64,000 nucleotides of DNA from Cycloclasticus sp. 46_120_T64 (lineage in GTDB: Bacteria > Pseudomonadota > Gammaproteobacteria > Methylococcales > Cycloclasticaceae): the NCBI GenBank assembly GCA_002162695.1, contig MAAM01000005.1:62001-126000 (forward strand), written 5' to 3'. The notes under the pieces are model-generated. The model had not been told where the DNA came from. It was given only the letters and a program-made list of their open reading frames with translations, and did no database searches. The translations under genes were made by a program, and so were the position numbers. Numbering within the stretch: the stretch's first letter is position 1; the number at the start of each line of letters is the position of its first letter. Shown here one piece after another: positions 10,396 to 19,951 of the stretch.

Positions 10396-11469
10396 ATGCG
10401 TGTTTTATTCATTTCTCGTGCTTACCCACCTACAATAGGAGGAATTGAAAACCAGAATGAAGCACTCGCTCGCCACTTAGCTAAAGTATCCAACTGTCAG
10501 GTTATAGCCAATAAATACGGAAAAAAAGCACTTCCTTTTTTTATTCCGTTGACCCTTATCAAGGCTATCATGCTGTTAAAAAAGATAGATATTATTTTAC
10601 TTGGTGATGGCGTTGCAGCAATCATAGGCTGGCTTATTAAATTAGTGACCAACAAACCTGTGGTATGCGTTTTACATGGACTCGATGTAACATGGCAAAA
10701 TAAAGTTTACCAAAAGCTTTGGGTATCATTTTTTTTCAACCGAATTGATCATTTCATTGCTGTCAGCCAATCAACTAAAGAAATAACAATAAAAGCAGGC
10801 ATACCTGAACAAAAGATAAGTGTTATCCCTAATGGGGTTGAAGAGTCTCCCATTACCCCTCTATCAAAAGAAGAGCTTTCACAAAAGCTAAATATCAGTC
10901 TGGATGATAAATTCATACTTCTCTCCCTTGGTAGACTCATTAAAAGAAAGGGTGTTCTCTGGTTTATTGAAAACGTCGTCACCACTCTACCAAAAGACAT
11001 TCTTTACTTAGTTGCCGGTAATGGCCCAGATAAAAGACATTTAGAATCCGCAATAAAACACCATAAACTCACTGGCCAAGTTTTTTTACTGGGTTCTGTT
11101 AATAATTTAATAAAAGAAAGCCTTTTTACTCATAGCAACCTTTTCATACAACCCAATATTCCAGTCAAAAATGATGTGGAAGGGTTCGGAATTACGCAAC
11201 TTGAAGCAGGCATTCGTGGCCTGCCATCACTATCATCAAACCTTGAAGGTATCTCAGATGCCATTCAGGAAGGGAAAAATGGTTGGCTCGTTGAGCCCCT
11301 AAATAAACAAGAATTCAGCCGCGTCATTAATGAGAGAAAAATTCTGCTTGGAAACAGCACACCCTTTAAATTATCAGTGATTCAACATTGCAAAAATAAT
11401 TTTGAATGGCCATCAATAGCTCATCGTTACTCTAATACATTATTACAAATACTGGACACCCCCAATTGA
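10396..11469 (+). CDS. Glycosyltransferase family 4
   Basis: PPTIGGIENQNEALARHL, VIPNGVE, GRLIKRKGVLWFIENV, EGFGITQLEAGIRGLPSL. Confidence 0.88.
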   Translation: MRVLFISRAYPPTIGGIENQNEALARHLAKVSNCQVIANKYGKKALPFFIPLTLIKAIMLLKKIDIILLGDGVAAIIGWLIKLVTNKPVVCVLHGLDVTWQNKVYQKLWVSFFFNRIDHFIAVSQSTKEITIKAGIPEQKISVIPNGVEESPITPLSKEELSQKLNISLDDKFILLSLGRLIKRKGVLWFIENVVTTLPKDILYLVAGNGPDKRHLESAIKHHKLTGQVFLLGSVNNLIKESLFTHSNLFIQPNIPVKNDVEGFGITQLEAGIRGLPSLSSNLEGISDAIQEGKNGWLVEPLNKQEFSRVINERKILLGNSTPFKLSVIQHCKNNFEWPSIAHRYSNTLLQILDTPN

Positions 11470-11495
11470 GTTACCTAGGACGGCCCCTGATTTAT

Positions 11496-12200
11496 TTACT
11501 CAACGTGTGCTAAATGGAAAACTTGATATTGCCATTGCAGAGGCCATATTGTTAATGCAAAAGCTTGGACACCTCTCAATAAAACAGATTTCCAACCATT
11601 TAAAGATATCCACGACCATGAAAGAACATGCAGATCCTTCCAGCGTTCACTCACCCGAAGTCCAGCCAGTTCAAAAATATCGTTCCATTCGTCAAGCGTC
11701 CGAACAACTTCTTTAGCATCAACTTGATAGGTACCACCAAAAAGACCTAATTTGCGCGTTAAGAAATCTTTATTTGGAACAAGTATTACAAAACTTGCAC
11801 CCTTTTTTCCAACACGAACCATTTCCTTTAGTGCTGCCACTGGGTCAATAAAGTGCTCTAACGAGCCAAGGCAAGTTACAACATCAAAACAGCTATCGTT
11901 AAATGGCAATTTTTCAGCTGAACACGCACGAAAGTCACCATCCGGTAGAGTTATTTTACATGCATCAATGGCATTATCTGATAGATCTACTCCAGAAATT
12001 TCAGCACCAAACTGTCTACAGGCTCTTAAAAATTCGCCAGTACCACAAGCCACATCTAAAACTGATATAGAATTAGCTACATTCAGTTTTTTTGCTAATT
12101 TTAGATGGTATTCCGATACTATTTTATTACTAACTATATTCTTATAATAAACGTTATCATAAAACTCTTTAATCTTCTGCTCATCTAAATTCTCATTCAT
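11496..12200 (-). CDS. Class I SAM-dependent methyltransferase
   Basis: SVLDVACGTGEFLRAC, VTCLGSLEHFIDPVAALKEMVRV. Confidence 0.85.
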   Translation of the reverse strand: MNENLDEQKIKEFYDNVYYKNIVSNKIVSEYHLKLAKKLNVANSISVLDVACGTGEFLRACRQFGAEISGVDLSDNAIDACKITLPDGDFRACSAEKLPFNDSCFDVVTCLGSLEHFIDPVAALKEMVRVGKKGASFVILVPNKDFLTRKLGLFGGTYQVDAKEVVRTLDEWNDIFELAGLRVSERWKDLHVLSWSWISLNGWKSVLLRGVQAFALTIWPLQWQYQVFHLAHVE

Positions 12201-12228
12201 ATTGAATCTCGTCGTTTTATACTTCTCG

Positions 12229-13215
12229 TTATATCATTTCAACGAATAATTGTTGATATGCAGAAATCATTCTACTCAGAGTAAACCTCTCCTCTACTTT
12301 TACTCGATTATAATCACCCATTTCTTTACGAAGAGCTTCATTTTCAGCCAAAAGACTAATTTTAGATGCAAAACCGTCAACATCCCCAAGCCCACATAAA
12401 AACCCACCTTTACCATTATCAATCAATTCTGGAAGCGATGAACAATTTGTTGCAACAACCGGCAGCCCACAAGCCATTGCCTCCATTACTGCAAGAGGGA
12501 GCCCTTCCCTGACAGTAGGAGATAAAAGCATATCTGCTGATCGATACAATTCCGGCATTTCAGCGTAAGGAACTTTCCCTACATTTAAAAACCTTGAGTG
12601 ATTCGCGAGCTCACCTGCACCACGTAACCCAGATGTATACACAATGCTGATATTTGAAGGGAGCTTTTCAAGAATAGGTAACAGCCAATGGGCACCTTTT
12701 CTAGTTGTTAAATTGCCACTAAAAAGCACTTTAATATTTTGTTTCCTTGCCACATTTTTTTTTATCGGTCTAAAAGCTTTTTCATCAACTCCATTGTAAA
12801 TAACTTTAATCGATTTCTTAACATTCAGCTCACTTTCAACTAGGTTAGCTGTGTATTGACTAACGGCTGTTACTTCATTAGCTATATTTATTGATTTTTT
12901 GGTAAACCACTTTAAATCAGTTTGGTAATGCAGATTTTGTAACGAACTACTATAAGCTTGCATATAAAGATCAAGCACATAATTATGGAACGTTACAACC
13001 ATAGGAACACCGCGCTTCTTATGAAAGACTGCATAGTCGTGTGTAGTATGGATAATGTCTGAAATTTTTGCCCTACCGATAGGGTAAAGCAAAGGCGGAA
13101 AAAAGGTCATCTTCGGGTTAAAAGCTTCCACTTTATACCCCTCAATACCTTCTTCAAGCCTTTTATGAAGAATAAAGGCACCATTACCCGTTGCTATAGG
13201 ACTGATAATTTTCAT
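12229..13215 (-). CDS. Glycosyltransferase family 4
   Basis: VIYNGVDEKAF, LFSGNLTTRKGAHWLLPIL, SPTVREGLPLAVMEAMACGLPVVATNCSSLPELI. Confidence 0.88.
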   Translation of the reverse strand: MKIISPIATGNGAFILHKRLEEGIEGYKVEAFNPKMTFFPPLLYPIGRAKISDIIHTTHDYAVFHKKRGVPMVVTFHNYVLDLYMQAYSSSLQNLHYQTDLKWFTKKSINIANEVTAVSQYTANLVESELNVKKSIKVIYNGVDEKAFRPIKKNVARKQNIKVLFSGNLTTRKGAHWLLPILEKLPSNISIVYTSGLRGAGELANHSRFLNVGKVPYAEMPELYRSADMLLSPTVREGLPLAVMEAMACGLPVVATNCSSLPELIDNGKGGFLCGLGDVDGFASKISLLAENEALRKEMGDYNRVKVEERFTLSRMISAYQQLFVEMI

Positions 13216-13218
13216 AAT

Positions 13219-13434
13219 TTAGCAATAAGACCTCTTTGTAATAATCCCCTCCCATAAGTAGCTCATATATCCCAGCGTATATCGACCGTAGGCTCTTTGT
13301 TTTTTTAACATAAAAAAATAAAAATCATAAGCCTTGTAACTATAAAACAAGGAATTGAGACTGTAAATTAAATTATGTAAACGCCTATCATTAACTCCAA
13401 AGTAGGGAGGTAAGGGGAATTCAAGGTGCATCAA
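13219..13434 (-). pseudogene. Possible truncated fragment of a glycan-cluster protein
   Basis: Protein-like 71 aa reading (HLEFPLPPYFGVNDRRLHNLIYSLNSLFYSYKAYDFYFFMLKKQRAYGRYTLGYMSYLWEG); frame continues upstream only to a TAG (CRVGIVHFLMHLEF...) with no convincing start. Confidence 0.35.
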
Positions 13435-13543
13435 AAAATGGACAATACCAACCCGACACTAGAAATTAACACTAAACCGATTTATGGTCGAATTTGAAGA
13501 CCGGTTATCTGACTTCGTTTAACGGGCAGTTACACAAAACTCT

Positions 13544-14818
13544 TTACAGTCTCTTAAGAGATTTAATACCTCGATAAAATAAAAACTTCGCCCCGCCTAT
13601 CCAGCAAAAGGTTACAAGCAACCCAACAGCAACGGCACCTTCAAGCCACACTATAGTTGTTAGCCCCATGGTTATAAAAAAAACAATTAGTGATGATAGA
13701 TGGATAATCATTATTTTAGCATCCCCTCCTTTAGCATAAAGCCCGTAGTGTGGAACCAACCCAACGCTATAAACAATAGCGGCCAGTAATAACACCCAAA
13801 GCAACTCAATATATTCAACATAAAGCTCTTTACCAATGAAACTTAACACCCAGTTTGCTGACACTCCTATCATAAGAGCTAATGAAATACTGAGCAATAT
13901 TGTCGTCCACCATAACTCGCTCATTAACTTATTAAAATTTGATAGGCAAGAGTTTCTCCAGGCGCTAACAATACGTGGGTATAAGAAAGCAGTAACCGCT
14001 GCATCAATGACACTATAAATAGACATTGCCATTCCAGTGTATAAAACATACACCGCTAGCATTTCCGCGTTTAAAAAATGTACGACAAAATACCGATCAA
14101 TCGTAGTTAAAGCTTTAAAACTCAACGCTGAAAAAAGAAACAACATACCGACACCAAACCCTTTGATAATCCAAGGCCAGTCCACGCCTCCCCACTGCCA
14201 TCCATCGGTTTTTTTTCTTACTATAAAACATGCAATGAGGACCGATGAAGAACTACCGGTAACCCAAAAAAAGAAGACCTCATTTAGGCTACGACTATCT
14301 GGATTAACCCACATCCAAGGAAGTAAGAGCCAAACCCAAACCCCAGCTCTTAAAAACAATACGAGACTCGCCATCAAAGGCTCCTGTATTGCGATTAAAA
14401 CTCTATTCATTTCCTGTGCTAAGTGCTCACTAATAAGCAGCATAAAAAACCAACCACTTAGCGACCAAGGTAATAATCCAAACGAAAAATAAAAAAACTG
14501 CACAGGCAGTAGAAAGAAATACAAAATGATTAAAGCAATAGCATGATGCTGAAAAATAAAGCCCCAGCGTGCACTCCCTGATGACATTAACTCACGATGA
14601 CTATATGTGTAATAGTCTCCCCCTATAATCAACACACTAAAGCCCAGACTTGCCACCACAAGACCATACTCACCCATTTCTTTTGGCTCTATAAAGTACG
14701 CTAAGCCAAACACTAAACAAAACCTTGAGGCCATCGAAAGGATTCGCAATAAAACGTTAGATAAACGAATAAACACTTGAGGCATAAAACCTTTAACTCC
14801 TTTACTAATACATCCCAC
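13544..14818 (-). CDS. Polytopic membrane protein, polysaccharide flippase (Wzx)-like
   Basis: 424 aa with many hydrophobic helices, FGLAYFIEPKEMGEYGLVVASLGFSVLIIGGDYYTYSHRE; context in glycan cluster. Confidence 0.7.
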   Translation of the reverse strand: MGCISKGVKGFMPQVFIRLSNVLLRILSMASRFCLVFGLAYFIEPKEMGEYGLVVASLGFSVLIIGGDYYTYSHRELMSSGSARWGFIFQHHAIALIILYFFLLPVQFFYFSFGLLPWSLSGWFFMLLISEHLAQEMNRVLIAIQEPLMASLVLFLRAGVWVWLLLPWMWVNPDSRSLNEVFFFWVTGSSSSVLIACFIVRKKTDGWQWGGVDWPWIIKGFGVGMLFLFSALSFKALTTIDRYFVVHFLNAEMLAVYVLYTGMAMSIYSVIDAAVTAFLYPRIVSAWRNSCLSNFNKLMSELWWTTILLSISLALMIGVSANWVLSFIGKELYVEYIELLWVLLLAAIVYSVGLVPHYGLYAKGGDAKIMIIHLSSLIVFFITMGLTTIVWLEGAVAVGLLVTFCWIGGAKFLFYRGIKSLKRL

Positions 14819-14902
14819 TCCCCTTGTAGCTGTAACCGTTGACTAAGAAGCGTTAGGCACACTTAGGGTTATCAGAGCACCTCAACTAATTCGGGTTACA
14901 TT

Positions 14903-15982
14903 TTAACATTCAGTGTTAGCAGCCAATAAGCCACCCAAATGTTCCCAGCTCTGAACTTTATTAACATATTCATTGAAAATATCTCGGATAAACGGATCTT
15001 TTCCACTAACATTGATTAACTTCTCATTACCTTCAAACAAAGCATTAATGCAATAACTTTCCATATCTAAAATTAACTTACTGTTAATCATCGCAGTACT
15101 CGTCATACCAAAGATAAGCACCGGTTTCAGCTCTAAAAGAACACACTCAGCAGGACGACTATCGTCAATCAGAGTAGCCTCTAAGCACTCATATCGCATC
15201 CGACTTTCAATTGGGTGGGGTTTAATAAAAAATTGATAGCCGTTGTTTACTACCTTTTCAGTAAGTAGCCTTAAACATTGCCAATAATCCTCTTCTTTCA
15301 TATAACCCACCTCCACTAAAGGTTGCGTTATTAAGACCACAACTTTAGATTGCGCTTGAATATTCGGCTCACAAATAGACTCAAAATAGCGCCTATAATT
15401 CGACACTGCCAGCTCATTCGCTTGAATACCACCAAGGTTTGTATACCTAATTAAACGCCAGTTATGGTCAATTATAAAACTCAACCTAAGTAAAACCTGA
15501 TTCAAAGGGTGAACTATAATAAACGCAAGGCTATGCATAATGGAGGGGGATGCCTGTTTGCAAAAGACCTTGAATCTATAGACCCCGCCTCCATAGCTAC
15601 CTATTCCTTCATCGAAGATCACTGTTGAAAACGCTGTTTTCCAATCGATCACCCCTTGCTCGTATAAATATGCTATTAACTTCAGGTTCACCCTCGAGTG
15701 ACCAAGGATAAATAGTTTTGCTTTTGAGGAACGACGAAAAACCAACAACAAGCATGCGCAAATTAATGAGAATAACGAAAATTTTAAGTCTTTATTATGA
15801 ACCTTTATTGAAGCTGGAAAACCTAGTAATTGAGCTTCCCCAACCAATGGTTTATCCCATACCTCATTATTAAGAAACACCTCTCCTTCTAACTGTACGT
15901 CCTTACCCAAACTTAGGATAAACGAGTTCAGCCCAGCGAGGTGATAAGGGGTAATAATATTGCTTGCATATAAACTAATCAT
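14903..15982 (-). CDS. Sialyltransferase/polysialyltransferase-like glycosyltransferase (candidate nonulosonate transferase)
   Basis: DEG motif (TVIFDEGIGSYGGG), HP motif (FFIKPHPIESRMRYE) and Ser/Thr motif (FGMTSTAM), as in bacterial GT38/GT52-type sialyltransferases; adjacent to pseI. Confidence 0.6.
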   Translation of the reverse strand: MISLYASNIITPYHLAGLNSFILSLGKDVQLEGEVFLNNEVWDKPLVGEAQLLGFPASIKVHNKDLKFSLFSLICACLLLVFRRSSKAKLFILGHSRVNLKLIAYLYEQGVIDWKTAFSTVIFDEGIGSYGGGVYRFKVFCKQASPSIMHSLAFIIVHPLNQVLLRLSFIIDHNWRLIRYTNLGGIQANELAVSNYRRYFESICEPNIQAQSKVVVLITQPLVEVGYMKEEDYWQCLRLLTEKVVNNGYQFFIKPHPIESRMRYECLEATLIDDSRPAECVLLELKPVLIFGMTSTAMINSKLILDMESYCINALFEGNEKLINVSGKDPFIRDIFNEYVNKVQSWEHLGGLLAANTEC

Positions 15983-16047
15983 ATGTAATTAAGTACATTC
16001 AAAAAAGACTCATGTTTTTATATTTATTAACAAAAAAGCAAACTCTG

Positions 16048-17106
16048 CTAGTCTCCAATCAGGCTCCAATTCATCGCTGTACCTGATTTAAGGTTAGCTT
16101 TCACCTTTCTCCCTATCAACTGCCGATAATACTTGGGAGACAACCCTAAACCAGGCCTTATTGATTTTAAGTTTTCCTCAGTCAATGTCTCTCCAGCGAG
16201 AATATCTTTCACAATATATAACGAACGCCTAAACTTTAATGAATCAAGTTCATTATCAGTAGGGCCATAAGTTACATTCCCTATTGCTAACCACGCCCTT
16301 CTAGACTCTTCAACCAGGAGTTTAAACTCCGATGGCTCCATAGAAAAAGCAGAGTCCACTCCCCCATTACTCCTACTTAAAGTCAAATGCTTTTCAACAA
16401 TAGCAGCACCTTCAACCACTGCCGCAATAGATACTCCAATGCCAACGGTGTGGTCAGACAGACCAACATGGCAAGTAAACAACTCCTTCATGTGAGGTAT
16501 TGTGGCAACATTTGCATCTTCAGCCAAAGCAGGATAGCTACTAGTGCATTTCAACAATATTAATTGGCGACAACCGGCTTCCGTTGCTATCTTCACCGCC
16601 TCTTCAATCTCAGCTAACGATGCCATCCCTGTTGACATAATAACTGGTTTACCCGTTTCAGCCACTCTTTGGATAAGGGCCGTATCCACAATTTCAAATG
16701 AGGCTATTTTATAACAAGGCACGTCTAATGACTCTAAAAAATCAACAGCCGTTAAATCAAAAGGGGAACTAAACGCAACAAGGCCTAGGCTTTCAGCTTT
16801 TCTAAAAATAGCCTCATGCCATTCCCACGGTGTATGAGCCCTATCATATAGCTCATATAAAGTTTTGCCTTTCCACAAGTTACCCTCATCACGTATAAAG
16901 AACTCATCACCAACACTATTTATTGTCATTGTAGCGGCGGTGTAGGTCTGAAGCTTTATGGCATCTGCACCAGCTTTAGCCGCTTCGTCAACAAGCATTA
17001 ACGCTTTGCTTAATGACTGATTATGATTTCCCGACAGTTCGGCAATTATAAATGGTGGACAGTTAATACCAACCTCACGACCGCCTAATGTAATATTCTT
17101 TAGCAT
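16048..17106 (-). CDS. pseI: Pseudaminic acid synthase (NeuB/PseI family)
   Basis: FIIAELSGNHNQSLSKAL, KLQTYT, ASFEIVD, STGMASLAEIEEAV, GLSDHTVG, C-terminal SAF-like domain. Confidence 0.93.
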   Translation of the reverse strand: MLKNITLGGREVGINCPPFIIAELSGNHNQSLSKALMLVDEAAKAGADAIKLQTYTAATMTINSVGDEFFIRDEGNLWKGKTLYELYDRAHTPWEWHEAIFRKAESLGLVAFSSPFDLTAVDFLESLDVPCYKIASFEIVDTALIQRVAETGKPVIMSTGMASLAEIEEAVKIATEAGCRQLILLKCTSSYPALAEDANVATIPHMKELFTCHVGLSDHTVGIGVSIAAVVEGAAIVEKHLTLSRSNGGVDSAFSMEPSEFKLLVEESRRAWLAIGNVTYGPTDNELDSLKFRRSLYIVKDILAGETLTEENLKSIRPGLGLSPKYYRQLIGRKVKANLKSGTAMNWSLIGD

Positions 17107-17122
17107 TTACTCCCCTTTTTCT

Positions 17123-18460
17123 TTAACGTCCGAATTCGTGATAAATCGATTTAAGCACATCGGCCATAAACCAGTCTCGCGTATTGTTTTTTCCTTGCAA
17201 GCTCAAGTTCTTAAATGAATTAATAGCCAAATGACTTTGAAATTCAAACGATTTAGCGTAACTATGGTCCATCACGGGAAACCCGTTAGGTATAGACATT
17301 ATTTTTTGATAAAGCACCTTACTATTACTAGGTATAACTTTCATCTTGATTAAGTCCATAATTACCACTGCACACGTTTTTTCAGCATCCAGAACACCAG
17401 AGCTTAGTACCTCAACGGTAACGCGATGACGCCCACTACTCTGTGAAACTTCAGGCTGTAAATTTGAATATAACGTTACTCTAAAGGGCAAAAAACTAGG
17501 ATCGTAACAGTAAAAGTAGTGGTCATCAGACAAAGGCTTACTGTCAAAGGTAAAATGCAATAACGTGGTATTTAATAATCTCGGCCCTACAGTTGAACAT
17601 TCGATTCCTGCTGCCCTAAACAGAAAAACTAGCGGAATTGTCCATACTAGATTGTCACAATCAATCACTTCATCATTATCCATAACAATGCGGTTAATAA
17701 CGCGTCCTTTATGCCCTATTTTTTTTACTGAACGCCCACATAGAACCGTCACGCCTAACGCATCTAATTTGATTCTCATCTGGTCTACCCAGACACCAAC
17801 ACCGCCAACCTTGGGGTAAAAATGTGTGCGGTAACCCTTTGAGGGTGAATAATCGGCATGGTAACTCATCTTTGCGTCGTACGTGGGGAGCGTTTTAATA
17901 AGCTTAGATGCTTTACTATTTAAAACTTTAATACGCTTCATCCCAAATAGTAAATTGGCACCCGCCACCAATTCAGCCAAAGAATCCACACAAAAAATTT
18001 TACATAAGGATGGCTTAAAAATCTCTTGGGTAAACGTTTGTCCAAATGTATTTTCAAGCTGGTCTTCAGAATCAGTATAAGTGTCGTTAATATAAGTTTT
18101 TTCTAAAAACTCATTTAACCCACGATAGTAGTTCGCTCCTATTCCTTTAGCATCTACAAAAGCCTCTCCCTCATTTAGCACTCCATTGAAAAAGTTACCA
18201 ACTTTTTCTGAATCAAACTTTCTCCACCCCTTAGTCCAGCTTTTATCTACAATAACCTCATCAATATCCTTAATATTCGTTTCTGCAATAAAATGAGTTC
18301 CATAATCAAACCAATCATTTCCTTCATTGTGAAAGGATCGCAGTAACCCACCTAATTCTTGTTCCTTCTCTATAAGAAAAACGCTCTCATATCTTTTTTT
18401 AAGTAAAATCGCACTATAAATACCAGCTATTCCACCACCTATGACTACAGCTGAACTCAT
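17123..18460 (-). CDS. FAD/NAD(P)-binding amine oxidase-like oxidoreductase
   Basis: N-terminal dinucleotide fold MSSAVVIGGGIAGIYSAILLKKRYESVFLIEKEQELGGLL; ATG at 18460 (with G-rich Shine-Dalgarno) preferred over the listed 18550 start. Confidence 0.78.
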   Translation of the reverse strand: MSSAVVIGGGIAGIYSAILLKKRYESVFLIEKEQELGGLLRSFHNEGNDWFDYGTHFIAETNIKDIDEVIVDKSWTKGWRKFDSEKVGNFFNGVLNEGEAFVDAKGIGANYYRGLNEFLEKTYINDTYTDSEDQLENTFGQTFTQEIFKPSLCKIFCVDSLAELVAGANLLFGMKRIKVLNSKASKLIKTLPTYDAKMSYHADYSPSKGYRTHFYPKVGGVGVWVDQMRIKLDALGVTVLCGRSVKKIGHKGRVINRIVMDNDEVIDCDNLVWTIPLVFLFRAAGIECSTVGPRLLNTTLLHFTFDSKPLSDDHYFYCYDPSFLPFRVTLYSNLQPEVSQSSGRHRVTVEVLSSGVLDAEKTCAVVIMDLIKMKVIPSNSKVLYQKIMSIPNGFPVMDHSYAKSFEFQSHLAINSFKNLSLQGKNNTRDWFMADVLKSIYHEFGR

Positions 18461-18479
18461 ATCACCCCCCCTAATTAAA

Positions 18480-18499
18480 ATGAATAATGCATTATCCAT
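18480..18499. promoter_or_regulatory. 20-bp imperfect palindrome in the divergent intergenic region (candidate operator)
   Basis: ATGAATAATGCATTATCCAT, 18 of 20 positions self-complementary, perfect ATAATGCATTAT core. Confidence 0.3.
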
Positions 18500-18553
18500 T
18501 AATAACTGCATAATATGGCACACACATATAATAAATTCTATATCCCACATAAT

Positions 18554-19165
18554 ATGTCATTAAAAAAACATTATGCTAGTTTATTCCACAAATTCGGCCC
18601 CGGACACGAAGCAGTTCAGTACAGCTCACTAGAGTCACAATACAAACGCTTCGAGGTTCTTTCTGAGCCTTTATGCCTTAGCGATAGTGTGATTGATTTA
18701 GGGTGTGGTTTAGGCGGTTTCCTAACCTACTTAAGGCAAGAAAAAGGCTTTACAGGTAAGTACTTAGGCCTCGATTTTGTAGATGAGTTTATTAATCATG
18801 CCGGAAAAGAGCATCAACACGATTCAAAGTCATCATTCGCACATTTCAACATCCTAAATGACGAGATTCCGCAGGGCTATGACGCCATATTTGTTTCTGG
18901 TGTTTTCAATAACACCATGGAAGACAATTGGTCGTTCATCATCGATACAATAAAAAAAATGCACACCGCCGCAAATCACCTTGTTTCTTTTAATGCTCTG
19001 TCGACCTATGTAGATTACCAAGATGAAGGCCTGTACTACACCGACCCTCTCGCCCTTTTCGACCATTGTAAAAATGAAATCTCTCCTTTCGTTACGCTAA
19101 GGCATGATTACCTAGTTAAAAACAATTCCATCCCTTTTGAATTTACCCTTTATTTATACAAATGA
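18554..19165 (+). CDS. Class I SAM-dependent methyltransferase
   Basis: VIDLGCGLGGFLTYL, GLDFVDEFI; start at MSLKKHYASLF preferred, 18515 also possible. Confidence 0.78.
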   Translation: MSLKKHYASLFHKFGPGHEAVQYSSLESQYKRFEVLSEPLCLSDSVIDLGCGLGGFLTYLRQEKGFTGKYLGLDFVDEFINHAGKEHQHDSKSSFAHFNILNDEIPQGYDAIFVSGVFNNTMEDNWSFIIDTIKKMHTAANHLVSFNALSTYVDYQDEGLYYTDPLALFDHCKNEISPFVTLRHDYLVKNNSIPFEFTLYLYK

Positions 19166-19848
19166 GTAGCATTGCAATTATGCAACCCACCTACATTCCA
19201 TGGGCTGGATACTTTAATTTAATATCTAAGGTCGATTATTTTGTTTTTCTTGATGATGTGAAAATTGAAAAGCAATCATGGCAAGTTAGAAACAAAATCA
19301 TTAGCGATCACCAAGAACGTTATATTTCATTGCCGGTTAGAGGCTCAAGAAATCAAATGATTAAAGAAGTTCAACTCAATGATTCCATACCTTGGCGAAA
19401 AAAACACACCAAACTACTAGAACACACCTATGCCAAACATCCTTTAGGTAAAACCTGTTTATTAAAAGTACTCCCCACTATCAACAGCAATAAAATCACA
19501 TCTCTCGCCACTTTAAACATTGAAATCATCAAAACCATATCTAAAGAACTAGGGTTCAATCCTATCTTTCATTTGTCATCACAGCTAAATACAGTTGGCG
19601 AACGATCCAAGCGACTACTTTCCCTCTGTAAGGAACTAAGCTGTGATCATTACTTCAGTCCCGCAGGGTCTAAGGCTTATATAGAAAAGGATGGTGATTT
19701 CTCCAACTCTAATATTTCCATTGAATTTCAAAATTTCACCCCGCCTGTTTACAGACAATTAAATCAACCAAAATTTGTACCCTACTTATCAATAATTGAC
19801 ATGGTAGCCAACATTGGGTGGCGAGAAACAGCCGGACATATAAGGTAG
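19162..19848 (+). CDS. WbqC family protein
   Basis: IAIMQPTYIPWAGYFNLISKVDYFVFLDDVKIEKQSWQVRNKI is characteristic of the WbqC family; overlaps previous gene by 4 bp. Confidence 0.9.
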   Translation: MSSIAIMQPTYIPWAGYFNLISKVDYFVFLDDVKIEKQSWQVRNKIISDHQERYISLPVRGSRNQMIKEVQLNDSIPWRKKHTKLLEHTYAKHPLGKTCLLKVLPTINSNKITSLATLNIEIIKTISKELGFNPIFHLSSQLNTVGERSKRLLSLCKELSCDHYFSPAGSKAYIEKDGDFSNSNISIEFQNFTPPVYRQLNQPKFVPYLSIIDMVANIGWRETAGHIR

Positions 19849-19951
19849 TATTACTGATTTTATAATGAACTCTTCGCGAAGAAAATGGAGTAATGTATGA
19901 GCTATTCCAAAGACAAGTCAACCTGATACCAAGTACCCTGATCCACTAAAG

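Noticed and set aside
12755-12763. A9 (sense) run in the GT4 gene and A8 in the flippase-like gene as phase-variation sites
   Set aside because: Runs of 8-9 A/T are expected in such AT-rich sequence; less persuasive than the G/C tracts.
18461-18550. N-terminal extension of the FAD-oxidoreductase ORF (MWDIEFIICVCHIM...)
   Set aside because: The dinucleotide-binding fold starts at MSSAVVIGGG with a G-rich Shine-Dalgarno just upstream; the extension overlaps the divergent gene's leader.
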